A stretch of 64,000 bases of DNA from Sphingomonas sp. CFBP 8760 (GCF_014841615.1 NZ_JACYUG010000007.1:62001-126000); one strand, 5' to 3'. Shown: positions 18,827 through 26,629, counted from the first letter of the stretch. The notes: generated from the sequence alone by a model not told the origin. A program made the numbers and translations.

Positions 18827-19500
18827 GCCGCCGTCCCCCGCGCCCCGAACAGCGCGGTGCCGACCCGCACCTGCGTCGCGCCCAGCATCACCGCCGTCTC
18901 CAGATCGTCGGACATGCCCATGCTCAGTTCCGCCAGCCCATGGTCCCGCGCCAGCTTGGCGAGCAGCGCGAAATACGGCGCCGCCTCCACCCCCGCCGGC
19001 GGCACCGCCATCAGCCCGACGACCGTCAACCCCGCATCCTTCGCTTGTGCCAGCAGCGCGGGCAGGTCGGCGATCGCGCAGCCGCCCTTCTGTTCCTCCT
19101 CGCCGATGTTCACCTGCACGAAACAGTCGGGCCGCCGCCCGGTCTTGCCGATCGCCGCGCCCAGTGCCTTCACCAGCGAGGGCCGGTCGACCGAATGGAT
19201 CGCGTCGAACAGCGCCACCGCCTCCTCCGCCTTGTTCGACTGCAACTGGCCGACCAGATGCAGCACCACATCGGGATAGCGCGCGCGCAAATCCGGCCAT
19301 TTCGCCGCCGCCTCCTGCACCCGGTTCTCGCCGAACACGCGCTGCCCCGCCGCCAGCAGCGGTTCGATCGCCTCGGGGCCTTGCGTCTTGCTCACCGCGA
19401 CCAGCGTCACGCCGCCGGGCTTGCGATCGGCCAGCTTGGCCGCCGCCGCGATCCGGGCGGCGATCGTCGCCAGCGCGCTTTTATCGTCCTGTCGTTCCAT
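18823..19500 (-). CDS. YggS/PLPBP family pyridoxal phosphate homeostasis protein
   Basis: PLP-binding protein without known catalysis that buffers vitamin B6 and affects amino-acid pools. The 225 residues from ATG 19500 (MERQDDKSAL) form the usual single alanine-racemase-like barrel. LVAVSKTQ holds the PLP lysine (K38); FGENRVQEA, HLVGQLQSNKA, VNIGEEEQKGG, LSMGMSDDLETAVMLGATQVRVGTALFG are standard family blocks. The frame is open further upstream but those codons are antisense to the start of the divergent gene. It is coupled with the HAD phosphatase gene downstream, perhaps a PLP- or nucleotide-related phosphatase (inference). Confidence 0.93.
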   Translation of the reverse strand: MERQDDKSALATIAARIAAAAKLADRKPGGVTLVAVSKTQGPEAIEPLLAAGQRVFGENRVQEAAAKWPDLRARYPDVVLHLVGQLQSNKAEEAVALFDAIHSVDRPSLVKALGAAIGKTGRRPDCFVQVNIGEEEQKGGCAIADLPALLAQAKDAGLTVVGLMAVPPAGVEAAPYFALLAKLARDHGLAELSMGMSDDLETAVMLGATQVRVGTALFGARGTAA

Positions 19501-19522
19501 CGGCCACGCTATAGGAGGCCGC

Positions 19523-20053
19523 GTGGCGCACCGATACCCTGACGGCTCGTATCCCCGGCCGTATCCCGAGCGATGGCTGATGACGGACGAGCGGCTGGGC
19601 GACGATCTCTGGCGCATCCTCCTCCACCTGCCGCCGGGCAGCGGCGTGGTGTTCCGCCATTACCGCCTGCCCCCCGCCGACCGCCGCGCGATGTTCGCCC
19701 GCGTCCGCCGCATCGCCCGCGCCCGCCGGCTGGTGCTGCTCGCGGTCGATCCGCCGCTGCCCGGCGCCGCCGGCCGCCACGGCCGCGTCGCGGGCGCGAC
19801 GAGCTGGCCCGCGCATGACCGGGCCGAGGCGCTGGCCGGCCAGCGCGCGGGCGCGGCGCTGCTGTTCGTCTCGCCGCTCTACCCCACCGCCTCGCACCCC
19901 GGCGCGCCCGCGCTCGGCCCCCGCAAGGCCCGCCGCATCGCCGCCGGGCTGAACCTCCCCGTCATCGCGCTCGGCGGCATGACCCCCCGCCGCTACCGCC
20001 GCCTCCGCATCGCGGGCTTCGCCGGCTGGGCCGCGATCGACGCGTGGCGATGA
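19523..20053 (+). CDS. thiamine phosphate synthase-like (ThiE/TenI family) protein
   Basis: Barrel protein of the ThiE/TenI family, 176 residues. The start is GTG 19523, chosen because AGGAGG (19513-19518) sits just upstream; an in-frame ATG at 19580 (MTDERLGDDLW) would shorten it by 19 residues, but RWLMTDER looks like conserved family sequence. Visible: GVVFRHYRLPP, LLFVSPLYPTASHPGAPALG (ThiE SPIFxTxSH-like block) and VIALGGMTPRRY. It is shorter than ThiE and lacks a full thiazole/pyrophosphate site, so it may be TenI-like or divergent. Its stop overlaps the next start. Confidence 0.75.
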   Translation: MAHRYPDGSYPRPYPERWLMTDERLGDDLWRILLHLPPGSGVVFRHYRLPPADRRAMFARVRRIARARRLVLLAVDPPLPGAAGRHGRVAGATSWPAHDRAEALAGQRAGAALLFVSPLYPTASHPGAPALGPRKARRIAAGLNLPVIALGGMTPRRYRRLRIAGFAGWAAIDAWR

Positions 20054-20559
20054 CGGATCGCGCCTGCAAATTCCGTCATCGCCGGTCGGTGATGCGCGCC
20101 CTGTATGTGGCGATCGCCGGCATCCCGGTCATCGGCATGGGTTGTTCTCAGGCGGCGGCGGCCGCGGCGTGTTCGGTGATCGTGCCGGCCGACATGAAGG
20201 GGCCGCAGCCGCGCTGGCTCGGCACCTGCGCGGCGGGCAAAGCCGCCGGCGTCGGCGTGTTGCGTGTCGGCGTCCGCGCGCCCTTCTCGCTGTTCTTCGG
20301 CCGCGTCGTCGCCGGCCGGCCGCAGACCGGGCTCATCATGCTCGCCTCCGGTACCATGATGGAAATACGCGGCGTCGACGATACGGGCGGGGTGATCGCC
20401 ACCGATGGCGAGCATCTGGCGGAGCAGGACCGCGCCTGGGCCGATGCCGCCGCCGGCGCGCGACTGGTCGCCCGGCGTTTCGCCGCGGCGGGCAACAAGG
20501 GGTCGGCGGCCTATTATGCCTGCTGGGCGCACCGGATCGAGACGCAACGCCCGGAATGA
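20050..20559 (+). CDS. hypothetical secreted protein
   Basis: Function not recognised. The ATG at 20050 overlaps the stop of the ThiE-like gene; an alternative start at 20092 (MRALYVAIAGIPVIGMGCSQ) would place the hydrophobic segment at the very N-terminus as a signal peptide and looks more natural for export. The mature part of about 140 residues has three Cys, including PRWLGTCAAGKAAGVGVLR and the C-terminal AYYACWAHR, a pattern suggesting a disulfide in the periplasm. Gly-rich strands (VLRVGVRAPFSLFFGRV) recall small beta-rich repeat proteins. Nothing else indicates a role. Confidence 0.6.
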   Translation: MTDRACKFRHRRSVMRALYVAIAGIPVIGMGCSQAAAAAACSVIVPADMKGPQPRWLGTCAAGKAAGVGVLRVGVRAPFSLFFGRVVAGRPQTGLIMLASGTMMEIRGVDDTGGVIATDGEHLAEQDRAWADAAAGARLVARRFAAAGNKGSAAYYACWAHRIETQRPE

Positions 20560-20660
20560 CCGCGCTGTACGCCTGAACCGCCGGCATCGGCGTCCATGTC
20601 CCTCGAACGCCGCGTCTCATCCACCCGCATCTGCCGTGCGCACGCGGACGACCACCGCAC

Positions 20661-20693
20661 AAAAAAGGGCCCGGTACGTCGCCGTACCGGGCC
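20661..20693 (-). terminator. intrinsic terminator of the glnK-amt operon
   Basis: Perfect 11-bp stem: GGCCCGGTACG on the minus strand (20693-20683) pairs with CGTACCGGGCC (20678-20668) around a 4-nt loop, followed by C and six T residues (20666-20661). It lies 68 nt past the amt stop and is the only classical hairpin-plus-T-run terminator seen in the window. Confidence 0.9.
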
Positions 20694-20760
20694 TTCAGGT
20701 GTGTTCGCAGGAGGAACATCGTGGGGGGCGGGGGTCTGCTGCCCCCGCGCCCGAACCGGA

Positions 20761-22206
20761 TCACATGTTGTAGGCGCGCTCGCCATGTTCGTTGATGTCG
20801 AGGCCCTCGCTCTCGACTTCCAGCGAGGGGCGCAGGCCCATCGTCTTGTCGAGCACGACGAACAGCAGCCACGAGATCACGCCCGAATAGACCAGCGTGA
20901 ACGCCACCGCCTTCACCTGCACCCAGGTCTGGGTGGCGATGCTGTAGGTCGCCGGGTCGAACGCGGCGGGCATCACGTTGTAGTCGAACACGCCCTGTCC
21001 GCCCAGCGACGGCGCCGCGACGATGCCGGTGGCGATCGCGCCGACGATGCCGCCGACGCAGTGGACGCCGAACACGTCGAGCGTGTCGTCATAGCCCAGC
21101 TTGTTCTTCACCGTGGTGACGAAGAAGAAGCAGACCAGCGAGGCGACGCCGCCCAGCACGATCGAGGTCATCGGATGCGCGAAGCCCGCGGCCGGGGTGA
21201 TCGCGACCAGCCCCGCTACGACGCCGGTGGCGACGCCCAGCAGCGACGGCTTCTTGTGCAGCACCTGTTCGATGATCGCCCACACCGCACCCGCCGCGGC
21301 GGTGGCGACGACGGTGTTGATGAACGCGACCGCGGTCACCGCGTTCGCCTCCAGGTTGGACCCGGCGTTGAAGCCGAACCAGCCCACCCACAGCAGCGAC
21401 GCGCCGATCATCGTCATCACCAGCGAATGCGGCGGCATCGGTTCGGCCTTGTAGCCATGGCGCTTGCCGATCACGAGGCAGCCCATCAGCCCGGCAATGC
21501 CGGCATTGATGTGGACCACGGTGCCGCCCGCGAAATCGAGCGCGCCCCAGCCCCACAACAGGCCATGATCGGTCGGCGCGCCCGGCTGGAAGTCCGGGCC
21601 CGGCCAGTACCACACCATGTGCGCCATCGGGAAATACACGATCGTCAGCCACACCACGGTGAACACGATCAGCGGCGTGAACTTCACCCGTTCCGCAAAG
21701 GCGCCGACGATCAGCGCGGGCGTGATGCACGCGAAGGTCATCTGGAAGATCACGAAGACCAGTTCGGGCAGGTACACGCCGTTCGAGAAGGTGGCGGCGA
21801 AGGTCGTCGCGTCGACGCCCTTCAGGAACACCTTGGAGAAGCCGCCGACGAAGCTGTTCAGCCCGCCGCCGTTGGTGAAGGCCATCGAATAGCCCCAGCA
21901 GACCCAGACCAGCGCGGCGACGCACACGATCGTCATCACCTGCACCAGCACCGACAGCATGTTCTTGGCACGCACCAGCCCGCCATAGAACAGCGCCAGG
22001 CCGGGCACCGACATCATCAGCACCAGCGCGGCGGAGATCAGCATCCAGGCGGTGTCGCCCTTGTTCACCATCGCCGCGGTCGGCACGAAAGGCGTGGCGG
22101 CGGGCGTCGTCGCCACCGCCTGCGCCCACGCCGGCAGGCTCGCGAACAGGCCGGCCCCCAGGCCCGCCCCCAGCGCGGCACCGCGCCCGATCTTATTCAT
22201 TGTCAT
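20761..22206 (-). CDS. amtB: ammonium transporter (Amt family)
   Basis: Inner-membrane ammonium channel of 481 residues. A cleavable signal segment (LGAGLFASLPAWAQA) precedes eleven hydrophobic spans. Signatures: VLMMSVPGLALFYGGLVRAKN, the family pattern DFAGGTVVHINAGIAGL with the conserved pore histidine, and VFGVHCVGGIVGAIATG with the second pore histidine. ATG 22206 has GGGGGG-rich ribosome binding sequence at normal spacing; ATG 22200 is the alternative. It is 17 nt behind glnK, the PII protein that plugs the channel when nitrogen is plentiful, and both should depend on the sigma-54 promoter upstream of glnK. Confidence 0.95.
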   Translation of the reverse strand: MTMNKIGRGAALGAGLGAGLFASLPAWAQAVATTPAATPFVPTAAMVNKGDTAWMLISAALVLMMSVPGLALFYGGLVRAKNMLSVLVQVMTIVCVAALVWVCWGYSMAFTNGGGLNSFVGGFSKVFLKGVDATTFAATFSNGVYLPELVFVIFQMTFACITPALIVGAFAERVKFTPLIVFTVVWLTIVYFPMAHMVWYWPGPDFQPGAPTDHGLLWGWGALDFAGGTVVHINAGIAGLMGCLVIGKRHGYKAEPMPPHSLVMTMIGASLLWVGWFGFNAGSNLEANAVTAVAFINTVVATAAAGAVWAIIEQVLHKKPSLLGVATGVVAGLVAITPAAGFAHPMTSIVLGGVASLVCFFFVTTVKNKLGYDDTLDVFGVHCVGGIVGAIATGIVAAPSLGGQGVFDYNVMPAAFDPATYSIATQTWVQVKAVAFTLVYSGVISWLLFVVLDKTMGLRPSLEVESEGLDINEHGERAYNM

Positions 22207-22223
22207 GAACCCCCCCTTCACGG

Positions 22224-22562
22224 TCAAAGCGCCGAATCGTCGGTTTCGCCGGTGCGGATGCGCACCGCCTGCCCGACATCGAGCACGAAGATCTTGCCGT
22301 CGCCGATCGCGCCAGTGTTGGCCGATTGCTGGATCGCCTCGACCACCCGGTCCGCCAGCGCGGCGGCACAGACCACCTCGATCTTGATCTTGGGCACCAT
22401 GTTGGTGCTGTATTCGGCCCCGCGATAGATTTCGGTCTGGCCCTTCTGGCGACCGAATCCCTTGACCTCGGTGACCGTCATCCCCGCGACGCCCAGCGTG
22501 GTGAGCGCTTCCCTCACCTCGTCCAGCTTGAACGGCTTGATGACCGCAATAACCAGTTTCAT
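22224..22562 (-). CDS. glnK: PII nitrogen regulatory protein GlnK
   Basis: Trimeric signal protein that reports 2-oxoglutarate, ATP/ADP and glutamine status and gates the Amt channel. The 112 residues match the family length. The T-loop EIYRGAEYSTNMVPK contains Tyr51, the uridylylation site; the C-terminal signature is TGAIGDGKIFVLDVG followed by IRTGE. It is transcribed with amt from a sigma-54 site 40 nt upstream of the start codon. Linkage to amt is the reason for calling it GlnK instead of GlnB. Confidence 0.95.
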   Translation of the reverse strand: MKLVIAVIKPFKLDEVREALTTLGVAGMTVTEVKGFGRQKGQTEIYRGAEYSTNMVPKIKIEVVCAAALADRVVEAIQQSANTGAIGDGKIFVLDVGQAVRIRTGETDDSAL

Positions 22563-22601
22563 CCCGCCCCCTTATTTGGCCGATGTACCGGATCAGGGGG
22601 C

Positions 22602-22617
22602 TGCAACGATCATGCCA
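22602..22617 (-). promoter_or_regulatory. sigma-54 (RpoN) promoter of glnK-amt
   Basis: On the minus strand the sequence reads TGGCATGATCGTTGCA, matching the -24/-12 consensus TGGCAC-N5-TTGCA with one change (T for C), and the invariant GG and GC are correctly ten bases apart. Transcription would begin near 22591, giving a leader of about 30 nt before the glnK ATG at 22562. Sigma-54 control through NtrC is the standard arrangement for glnK-amt; no convincing NtrC site was found. Confidence 0.88.
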
Positions 22618-22709
22618 TTTGCCCGACGGTGCAGCGGGGTGGTCCGCACAGTCGATGACGGGAATGTTACGGAATAATTAATAGGCAGTCGCGGCGATCT
22701 GCCTGTTTT

Positions 22710-22919
22710 TCAGGCAGCGTCAGGCGCGGTGACGATCGCACGGGCCGCCGCCTCGTCCTCGTCGTCCACCATCACCCGCACCGGGATCAGCAGCCAGCTG
22801 CCATCCGCGATGCTGCTGCCCGCATCGAACGCCACCGCCGGTATCCCTTCCGCCTCCAGCCGCCCGATCACGATATGCGCCTCGTTACGATTGAAGCGAC
22901 CGAGTTCGATCAGACTCAT
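22710..22919 (-). CDS. DUF2007-like small protein
   Basis: A 69-residue cytoplasmic protein resembling the DUF2007 'putative signal transducing' family. It opens MSLIELGRFNRNEAHIVIGR and runs LEAEGIPAVAFDAGSS...PVRVMVDDEDEAAARAIV, the ferredoxin-like pattern of that family, in which the paired acidic residues near the C-terminus are conserved. GGAG lies 8 nt before the start. It diverges from ccdA with 46 bp between starts. A small hairpin (CTGCCTG/CAGGCAG, 22698-22716) overlaps its stop, without a T run. Function unknown. Confidence 0.75.
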   Translation of the reverse strand: MSLIELGRFNRNEAHIVIGRLEAEGIPAVAFDAGSSIADGSWLLIPVRVMVDDEDEAAARAIVTAPDAA

Positions 22920-22935
22920 GATGCTCTCCGTTGAC

Positions 22936-22952
22936 GCGCATCGATGATGCGC
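22936..22952. promoter_or_regulatory. palindrome upstream of ccdAB, candidate autoregulatory operator
   Basis: Perfect inverted repeat GCGCAT-N5-ATGCGC placed 13 nt before the ccdA start and 17 nt before the divergent DUF2007 gene start. CcdA is a ribbon-helix-helix repressor that, with CcdB, represses its own promoter at palindromes, so this is the natural candidate site. It could affect both divergent genes. Confidence 0.5.
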
Positions 22953-22965
22953 ATAACTTTCCCGC

Positions 22966-23211
22966 ATGAGACACGATCCGATCGCGTCGGGCAAGCGCAA
23001 GCCCGTCAATCTCTCGCTCGACACCGGCGTGATCGCGGTGGCACGCGAGGCGGGCCTCAACCTGTCGCAGATCAGCGAGGCGGCCATCTCGCTGGAAGCC
23101 CGCAAGGCGCGCGACCGGAAATGGAAGGAAGACAATCGCGAATGGATCGCCGCTCATAACCGCTGGGTCGAAACCAACGGCCTACCGCTCGAAAAATACC
23201 GGTTGTTCTGA
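22966..23211 (+). CDS. ccdA: CcdA-type antitoxin
   Basis: Antitoxin of a type II module, 81 residues. The N-terminal part (KRKPVNLSLDTGVIAVAREA) fits the ribbon-helix-helix DNA-binding domain; the C-terminal half (ENREWIAAHNRWVETNGLPL is the equivalent region, ending EKYRLF) is the flexible segment that wraps the toxin. The stop overlaps the toxin start by one base (TGATG), the usual antitoxin-first coupling. Expected role: neutralises CcdB and represses the operon. Confidence 0.92.
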   Translation: MRHDPIASGKRKPVNLSLDTGVIAVAREAGLNLSQISEAAISLEARKARDRKWKEDNREWIAAHNRWVETNGLPLEKYRLF

Positions 23212-23507
23212 TGGCACGGTTCGATGTGTATCGATTGGCGGATGGCGCGTTCGTCATTGATTGCCAGGCGGACTTTCTCGACGAGATCAGTACGCGCTTC
23301 GTCGCTCCCCTACTGCCGCCGGGGGACGCACCGCCGCCCAACGGCCACCTCAATCCCGGCTTCGAGATCGAAGGTGAGCCTCTGGTGATGGTCACGCAAT
23401 TCGCCACTGCCGTTCGCACCACGGAGTTGAGGCAACGGGTCGCCTCGCTCGATCACGAGCATCTCCGTATCACCCGCGCGATTGATGTCCTGACCGGCAG
23501 CGCTTGA
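23211..23507 (+). CDS. ccdB: CcdB-type toxin, C-terminal tip altered
   Basis: A 98-residue protein of the CcdB fold, which in plasmid F poisons DNA gyrase. It opens ARFDVYRLADGAFVIDCQAD, close to the family pattern, with LNPGFEIEGEPLVMVTQF in the middle and a final helix LRITRAIDVLTGSA. F-plasmid CcdB ends NAINLMFWGI, and that Trp-Gly-Ile tip is needed for gyrase poisoning; here the aligned end is G-S-A. The gene is intact and coupled to ccdA, so it may be a toxin with a different target, weak, or domesticated. Confidence 0.92.
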   Translation: MARFDVYRLADGAFVIDCQADFLDEISTRFVAPLLPPGDAPPPNGHLNPGFEIEGEPLVMVTQFATAVRTTELRQRVASLDHEHLRITRAIDVLTGSA

Positions 23508-23534
23508 TCCGCACCCGATGACGCCTAACTCATC

Positions 23535-23612
23535 CGTCATTGCGAGCGTAGCGAAGCAATCCAGCGCCCAGCGCGTGACGCTCTGGATTGCTTCGCTACG
23601 CTCACAACGACG
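23535..23612. repeat. REP-like inverted repeat, family A copy 2
   Basis: A 78-bp palindrome with the same arms as 1635-1712 (left arm CGTCATTGCGAGCGTAGCGA, right arm ending CTCACAACGACG). It lies between the convergent ccdB and tldD genes. The arms are closely kept between the two copies while the loop differs. Confidence 0.85.
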
Positions 23613-23638
23613 ACAGGGCAGGTTTCACGTCATCCAGC

Positions 23639-25060
23639 CTATGCCGCCGTGCCGCCCACCGTCAGCCCCTCGACCAGCAGCGTCGGCTGGCCGACGCCCG
23701 CCGGCACGCCCTGCCCGCCCTTGCCGCACACGCCGATGCCCTCGTCCAGCGCGAAGTCGTTGCCGATGCCTCGCACCCTGGTCAGCACGGTCGGCCCGTC
23801 GCCGATCAGCGTCGCGCCCTTGATCGGCGCGCCCAGCTTGCCGTTCTCGATCCGGTACGCCTCGGTGCAGGAGAACACGAACTTGCCCGACACGATATCG
23901 ACCTGACCGCCGCCGAAGCTCTTGGCGAAGATGCCGGTCTTCACGCGCGACAGCAGTTCGGCGGGATCGTCCTGCCCGCCCTTCATGAAGGTATTGGTCA
24001 TCCGCGGCATCGGCGCATGGGCATAGCTTTCGCGGCGGCCGTTGCCGGTCGCGGCCATGCCCATCAGCCGCGCGTTCAGCCGGTCCTGCATATAGCCCTT
24101 CAGGATGCCGTCCTCGATCAGCACCGTCTCGCGCGTCGGCGTGCCCTCGTCGTCGATCGACAGCGAGCCGCGCCGGTCGACCAGCGATCCGTCGTCCACC
24201 ACCGTGACGCCGGGCGCCGCCACCCGCTCGCCCAGCCGGCCGGAAAAGGCGCTGGTGCCCTTGCGGTTGAAATCGCCCTCCAGCCCATGGCCGATCGCCT
24301 CGTGCAACAGCACGCCCGGCCAGCCCGGCCCGAGCAGCACCGTCATCTCCCCCGCCGGCGCCGCCACCGAATCGAGGTTTACCAGCGCCTGCGCCAGCGC
24401 CTCGTCGATGCCGCGGTTCCACGTCGCCGGCTCGAACAGCCGGTCGTACAGATAGCGCCCGCCGATCCCGAACGTCCCCGTCTCGCGCCGGCCATTCTGC
24501 TCGGCGACGATCTGGATGTTGAGCCGCACCAGCGGCCGCACGTCGGTGGCGACGAAGCCGTCGGCACGCACGATCTCCACCACGCTCCACGATCCCGACA
24601 GCGAGACGGACACCTGCGCCACCCGCGGATCGCGCGCGCGGGCGGCGGCGTCGATCGTCTGACACAGATTCACCTTGTCGGCGAAGGGGATCAGGTCGAG
24701 CGGATCGGTATCGGTATAGAGGTGCCGGTTGTTGCCCTGCGGCGGCGCGGCCTTGGGCGTGGCGGAGGGATCGATCAGCGCCATCGTCTGCGCGGCGCGC
24801 TTGATCGCCGCCTCGCTCAGTTCGTTGGCGTGCGCGAAGGCGGTCGTCTCGCCCGCCACCGCGCGCAGGCCGAAGCCGGCATTGGTGTCGTAGGCGGCGG
24901 TCTTCAGCCGCCCGTCGTCGAAGCCGAACGCCTCCGACCGGCGATATTGCAGATAGAGTTCGCCGTCATCCGCCCGCCCCAGCGCATCCGCGGTCAGCGC
25001 CTGCGCCGCCTCCGGCGACAGATCACGGTAGAGGAACGAGCGGGGGTCCTGATATGCCAT
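23639..25060 (-). CDS. tldD: TldD family metalloprotease
   Basis: Subunit of the TldD/TldE (PmbA) cytosolic zinc protease that trims microcin and modified-peptide precursors and other peptides. The 473 residues from ATG 25060 (MAYQDPRSFL) match the family. The zinc site is LLHEAIGHGLEGDF (HExxxH), with the third ligand expected in the FAKSFGGGQVDIVSGKFVFS region, where the C-terminal half ends ICGKGGQG-like (GIGVCGKGGQGVPAGVGQP). The partner gene pmbA/tldE is not in the window. Confidence 0.93.
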   Translation of the reverse strand: MAYQDPRSFLYRDLSPEAAQALTADALGRADDGELYLQYRRSEAFGFDDGRLKTAAYDTNAGFGLRAVAGETTAFAHANELSEAAIKRAAQTMALIDPSATPKAAPPQGNNRHLYTDTDPLDLIPFADKVNLCQTIDAAARARDPRVAQVSVSLSGSWSVVEIVRADGFVATDVRPLVRLNIQIVAEQNGRRETGTFGIGGRYLYDRLFEPATWNRGIDEALAQALVNLDSVAAPAGEMTVLLGPGWPGVLLHEAIGHGLEGDFNRKGTSAFSGRLGERVAAPGVTVVDDGSLVDRRGSLSIDDEGTPTRETVLIEDGILKGYMQDRLNARLMGMAATGNGRRESYAHAPMPRMTNTFMKGGQDDPAELLSRVKTGIFAKSFGGGQVDIVSGKFVFSCTEAYRIENGKLGAPIKGATLIGDGPTVLTRVRGIGNDFALDEGIGVCGKGGQGVPAGVGQPTLLVEGLTVGGTAA

Positions 25061-25128
25061 GCCCCGCAATATAGGCACGGGCGGCGGAAGGTCCACGCCC
25101 GCCTTCCCACTTCCCCGACCATCCTTAC

Positions 25129-25160
25129 TTCCCCGGCGGAGGCCGGGGCCCAGTTGGGGG
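25129..25160. repeat. solo half of REP-like family B
   Basis: Only the left arm of the family B palindrome is present (core GGCCGGGGCCCAGTTGGG), and the following bases GGGACACCGGT also resemble the centre of the 34491 copy; no inverted partner follows. It sits in the 200-nt space between the zinc-finger gene and tldD. Confidence 0.7.
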
Positions 25161-25260
25161 ACACCGGTAATGTCAGACTTCCGGTTATCGCCTCACGTCA
25201 TGGCAAAGCCATGACGTCGAACGGCAGGGCGAGCCCGCCGCCGGCCGATCGGCGGCGCGT

Positions 25261-25509
25261 CTACTTCGGTTTGTTCGCCGGGCTGGCGCCTTCGCTGATA
25301 TCGGGCAGGCTCGCCTGATCCTTGCCGTCGGCCGCGCCGCCGATCAGCACGAAGCGCCGGTCGCAATAGCCGCAATCCACGTAACCCGCCTCGTCGATCT
25401 GCAACCAGACGCGCGGATGGCCCAGCGCCGCGCCCCCCGGAATATCGGCGGCGCCGTCGCAGGCGACACGGGGCTGGCTGACGCGGGCGATTTCAAGCGG
25501 AGGATGCAT
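25261..25509 (-). CDS. CHCC zinc-finger domain protein
   Basis: Small protein of 82 residues with the zf-CHCC domain also found in the NDUFS6 subunit of mitochondrial complex I. Ligands visible: Cys in RVACDG, His in ALGHPRVWLQ, and the pair in YVDCGYCDRRFVL. The start at 25509 (MHPPLEIARV) gives the usual short lead into the domain. The C-terminal 20 residues are low-complexity and acidic/basic mixed. It is divergent from the ABC ATPase gene, 60 nt away. Precise role in bacteria is unknown; a link to respiratory complex I assembly is by analogy only. Confidence 0.88.
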   Translation of the reverse strand: MHPPLEIARVSQPRVACDGAADIPGGAALGHPRVWLQIDEAGYVDCGYCDRRFVLIGGAADGKDQASLPDISEGASPANKPK

Positions 25510-25569
25510 GACGGCGTCGATAGCAAGGAGCATTGTCGCCACGCAAGCAGAAGCCTATTTGCTGCCAGC

Positions 25570-26487
25570 ATGACCGACGCTGCCATCTCCATCACCGGCC
25601 TCTGCAAGACCTATCAGGGCGGCAAGCGCGCGCTGGACGGCGTGACGTTCGACGTGCCCCGCGGCCAGATCTTCGGCCTGCTCGGCCCCAACGGCGCGGG
25701 CAAGTCGACGCTCATCAACATCCTGGCGGGCCTGGTCAACAAGACGGACGGCAGCGCCAGCATCTGGGGCTTCGACATCGACGCGCACCCGCGCAACGCC
25801 AAGGCGTCGATCGGGATCGTCAATCAGGAGATCCTGTTCGACCCCTTCTTCACGCCGATCGAGACGCTGGAGATCCAGGCCGGCCTCTACGGCGTGCCGA
25901 AGCGCGAGCGCCGCAGCCTCGAACTGCTGCGCGCGGTACATCTGGAGGACAAGGCGAATGCCTATGCCCGCACCCTGTCGGGCGGCATGAAGCGACGGCT
26001 GATGGTGGCCAAGGCGATGGTCCATTCGCCCCCCGTCCTCGTCCTCGACGAACCGACCGCGGGCGTCGACATCCAGTTGCGCCAGCAATTGTGGGATTAT
26101 GTCCGCGAACTCAACGCCGGCGGCGTGACGGTGGTGCTGACGACCCATTATCTGGAGGAGGCGGAGCAGCTGTGCGATCGCATCGCGATCATCAACCACG
26201 GCCAGGTCGTCGCCAACGAACCCACCCGCGATCTGCTGGCCCGCGCGCAGGAAAAGGTCGTCGCCGTCACCGTCGACCGCGATCTGACCGGCACGCCCGA
26301 CGCCCCCTGTTTCGAGAAGATCGCGCTGCTGCCCCCACGCACGCTGGAGATCACCTATTCCAAGGACCGGGTGAACGCGGGCGAGGTGCTGGCGGCGGTG
26401 CAGGCGAACGGCCTCGGCATCGTCGACGTCTCGACGCGCGAGGCCGATCTGGAGGACGTGTTCCTCAGCCTGACCGGCGACCGCTGA
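25570..26487 (+). CDS. ABC transporter ATP-binding protein without adjacent permease
   Basis: A 305-residue ABC ATPase of the ABC-2 export class (YadG/CcmA-like). Walker A GPNGAGKSTLI, Q-loop IVNQEILFD, signature LSGGMKRRLMVAKAM, Walker B VLVLDEPTAGVD and switch TTHYLEEAE are all intact. The last 70 residues form the C-terminal domain typical of drug, polysaccharide or lipid exporters, ending ADLEDVFLSLTGDR. ABC-2 permease genes normally follow directly; here the next gene is a chemoreceptor, so the membrane partner must be elsewhere or lost. Confidence 0.9.
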   Translation: MTDAAISITGLCKTYQGGKRALDGVTFDVPRGQIFGLLGPNGAGKSTLINILAGLVNKTDGSASIWGFDIDAHPRNAKASIGIVNQEILFDPFFTPIETLEIQAGLYGVPKRERRSLELLRAVHLEDKANAYARTLSGGMKRRLMVAKAMVHSPPVLVLDEPTAGVDIQLRQQLWDYVRELNAGGVTVVLTTHYLEEAEQLCDRIAIINHGQVVANEPTRDLLARAQEKVVAVTVDRDLTGTPDAPCFEKIALLPPRTLEITYSKDRVNAGEVLAAVQANGLGIVDVSTREADLEDVFLSLTGDR

Positions 26488-26600
26488 CCGGAACCGCGGC
26501 GGCGGGTTCGCTCCTCCCCGCCCCCGCGCGAATCACCTCCGCCTCAACGGCACGAAGCCGGGGGAACGGTAATTATCCCGCGTTCCCCGACCGATACGGT

Positions 26601-26629
26601 CCCGCACGGCCCCGCACGGCCCCGCACGG
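26601..26629. repeat. 10-bp tandem repeat, three copies
   Basis: Three head-to-tail copies of CCCGCACGGC (the last ending GGG) in the gap between the ABC ATPase and chemoreceptor genes, about 45 nt before the chemoreceptor start. It is the only short tandem repeat noticed; copy number may vary between strains. Confidence 0.7.

Noticed and set aside
13751..19279. Very long open frame (over 1800 codons) on the plus strand opposite the oxoprolinase gene
   Set aside because: Its translation is Arg/His/Pro-rich low-complexity sequence without any domain, crosses two repeats and lies antisense to well-recognised genes; it is a high-GC artefact.
20596..22428. Plus-strand open frame across amt
   Set aside because: Antisense to the ammonium transporter and rich in His/Arg/Asp; no start or domain supports it.
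22629..22649. GTGC...GCAC inverted repeat just upstream of the sigma-54 site, considered as an NtrC box
   Set aside because: The arms are in the opposite order to the NtrC consensus (GCAC...GTGC) and the site is too close to the -24 element for an enhancer.
26601..26629. Short direct repeats considered as a CRISPR-like array
   Set aside because: The 10-bp units are contiguous with no spacers; no cas gene is near.
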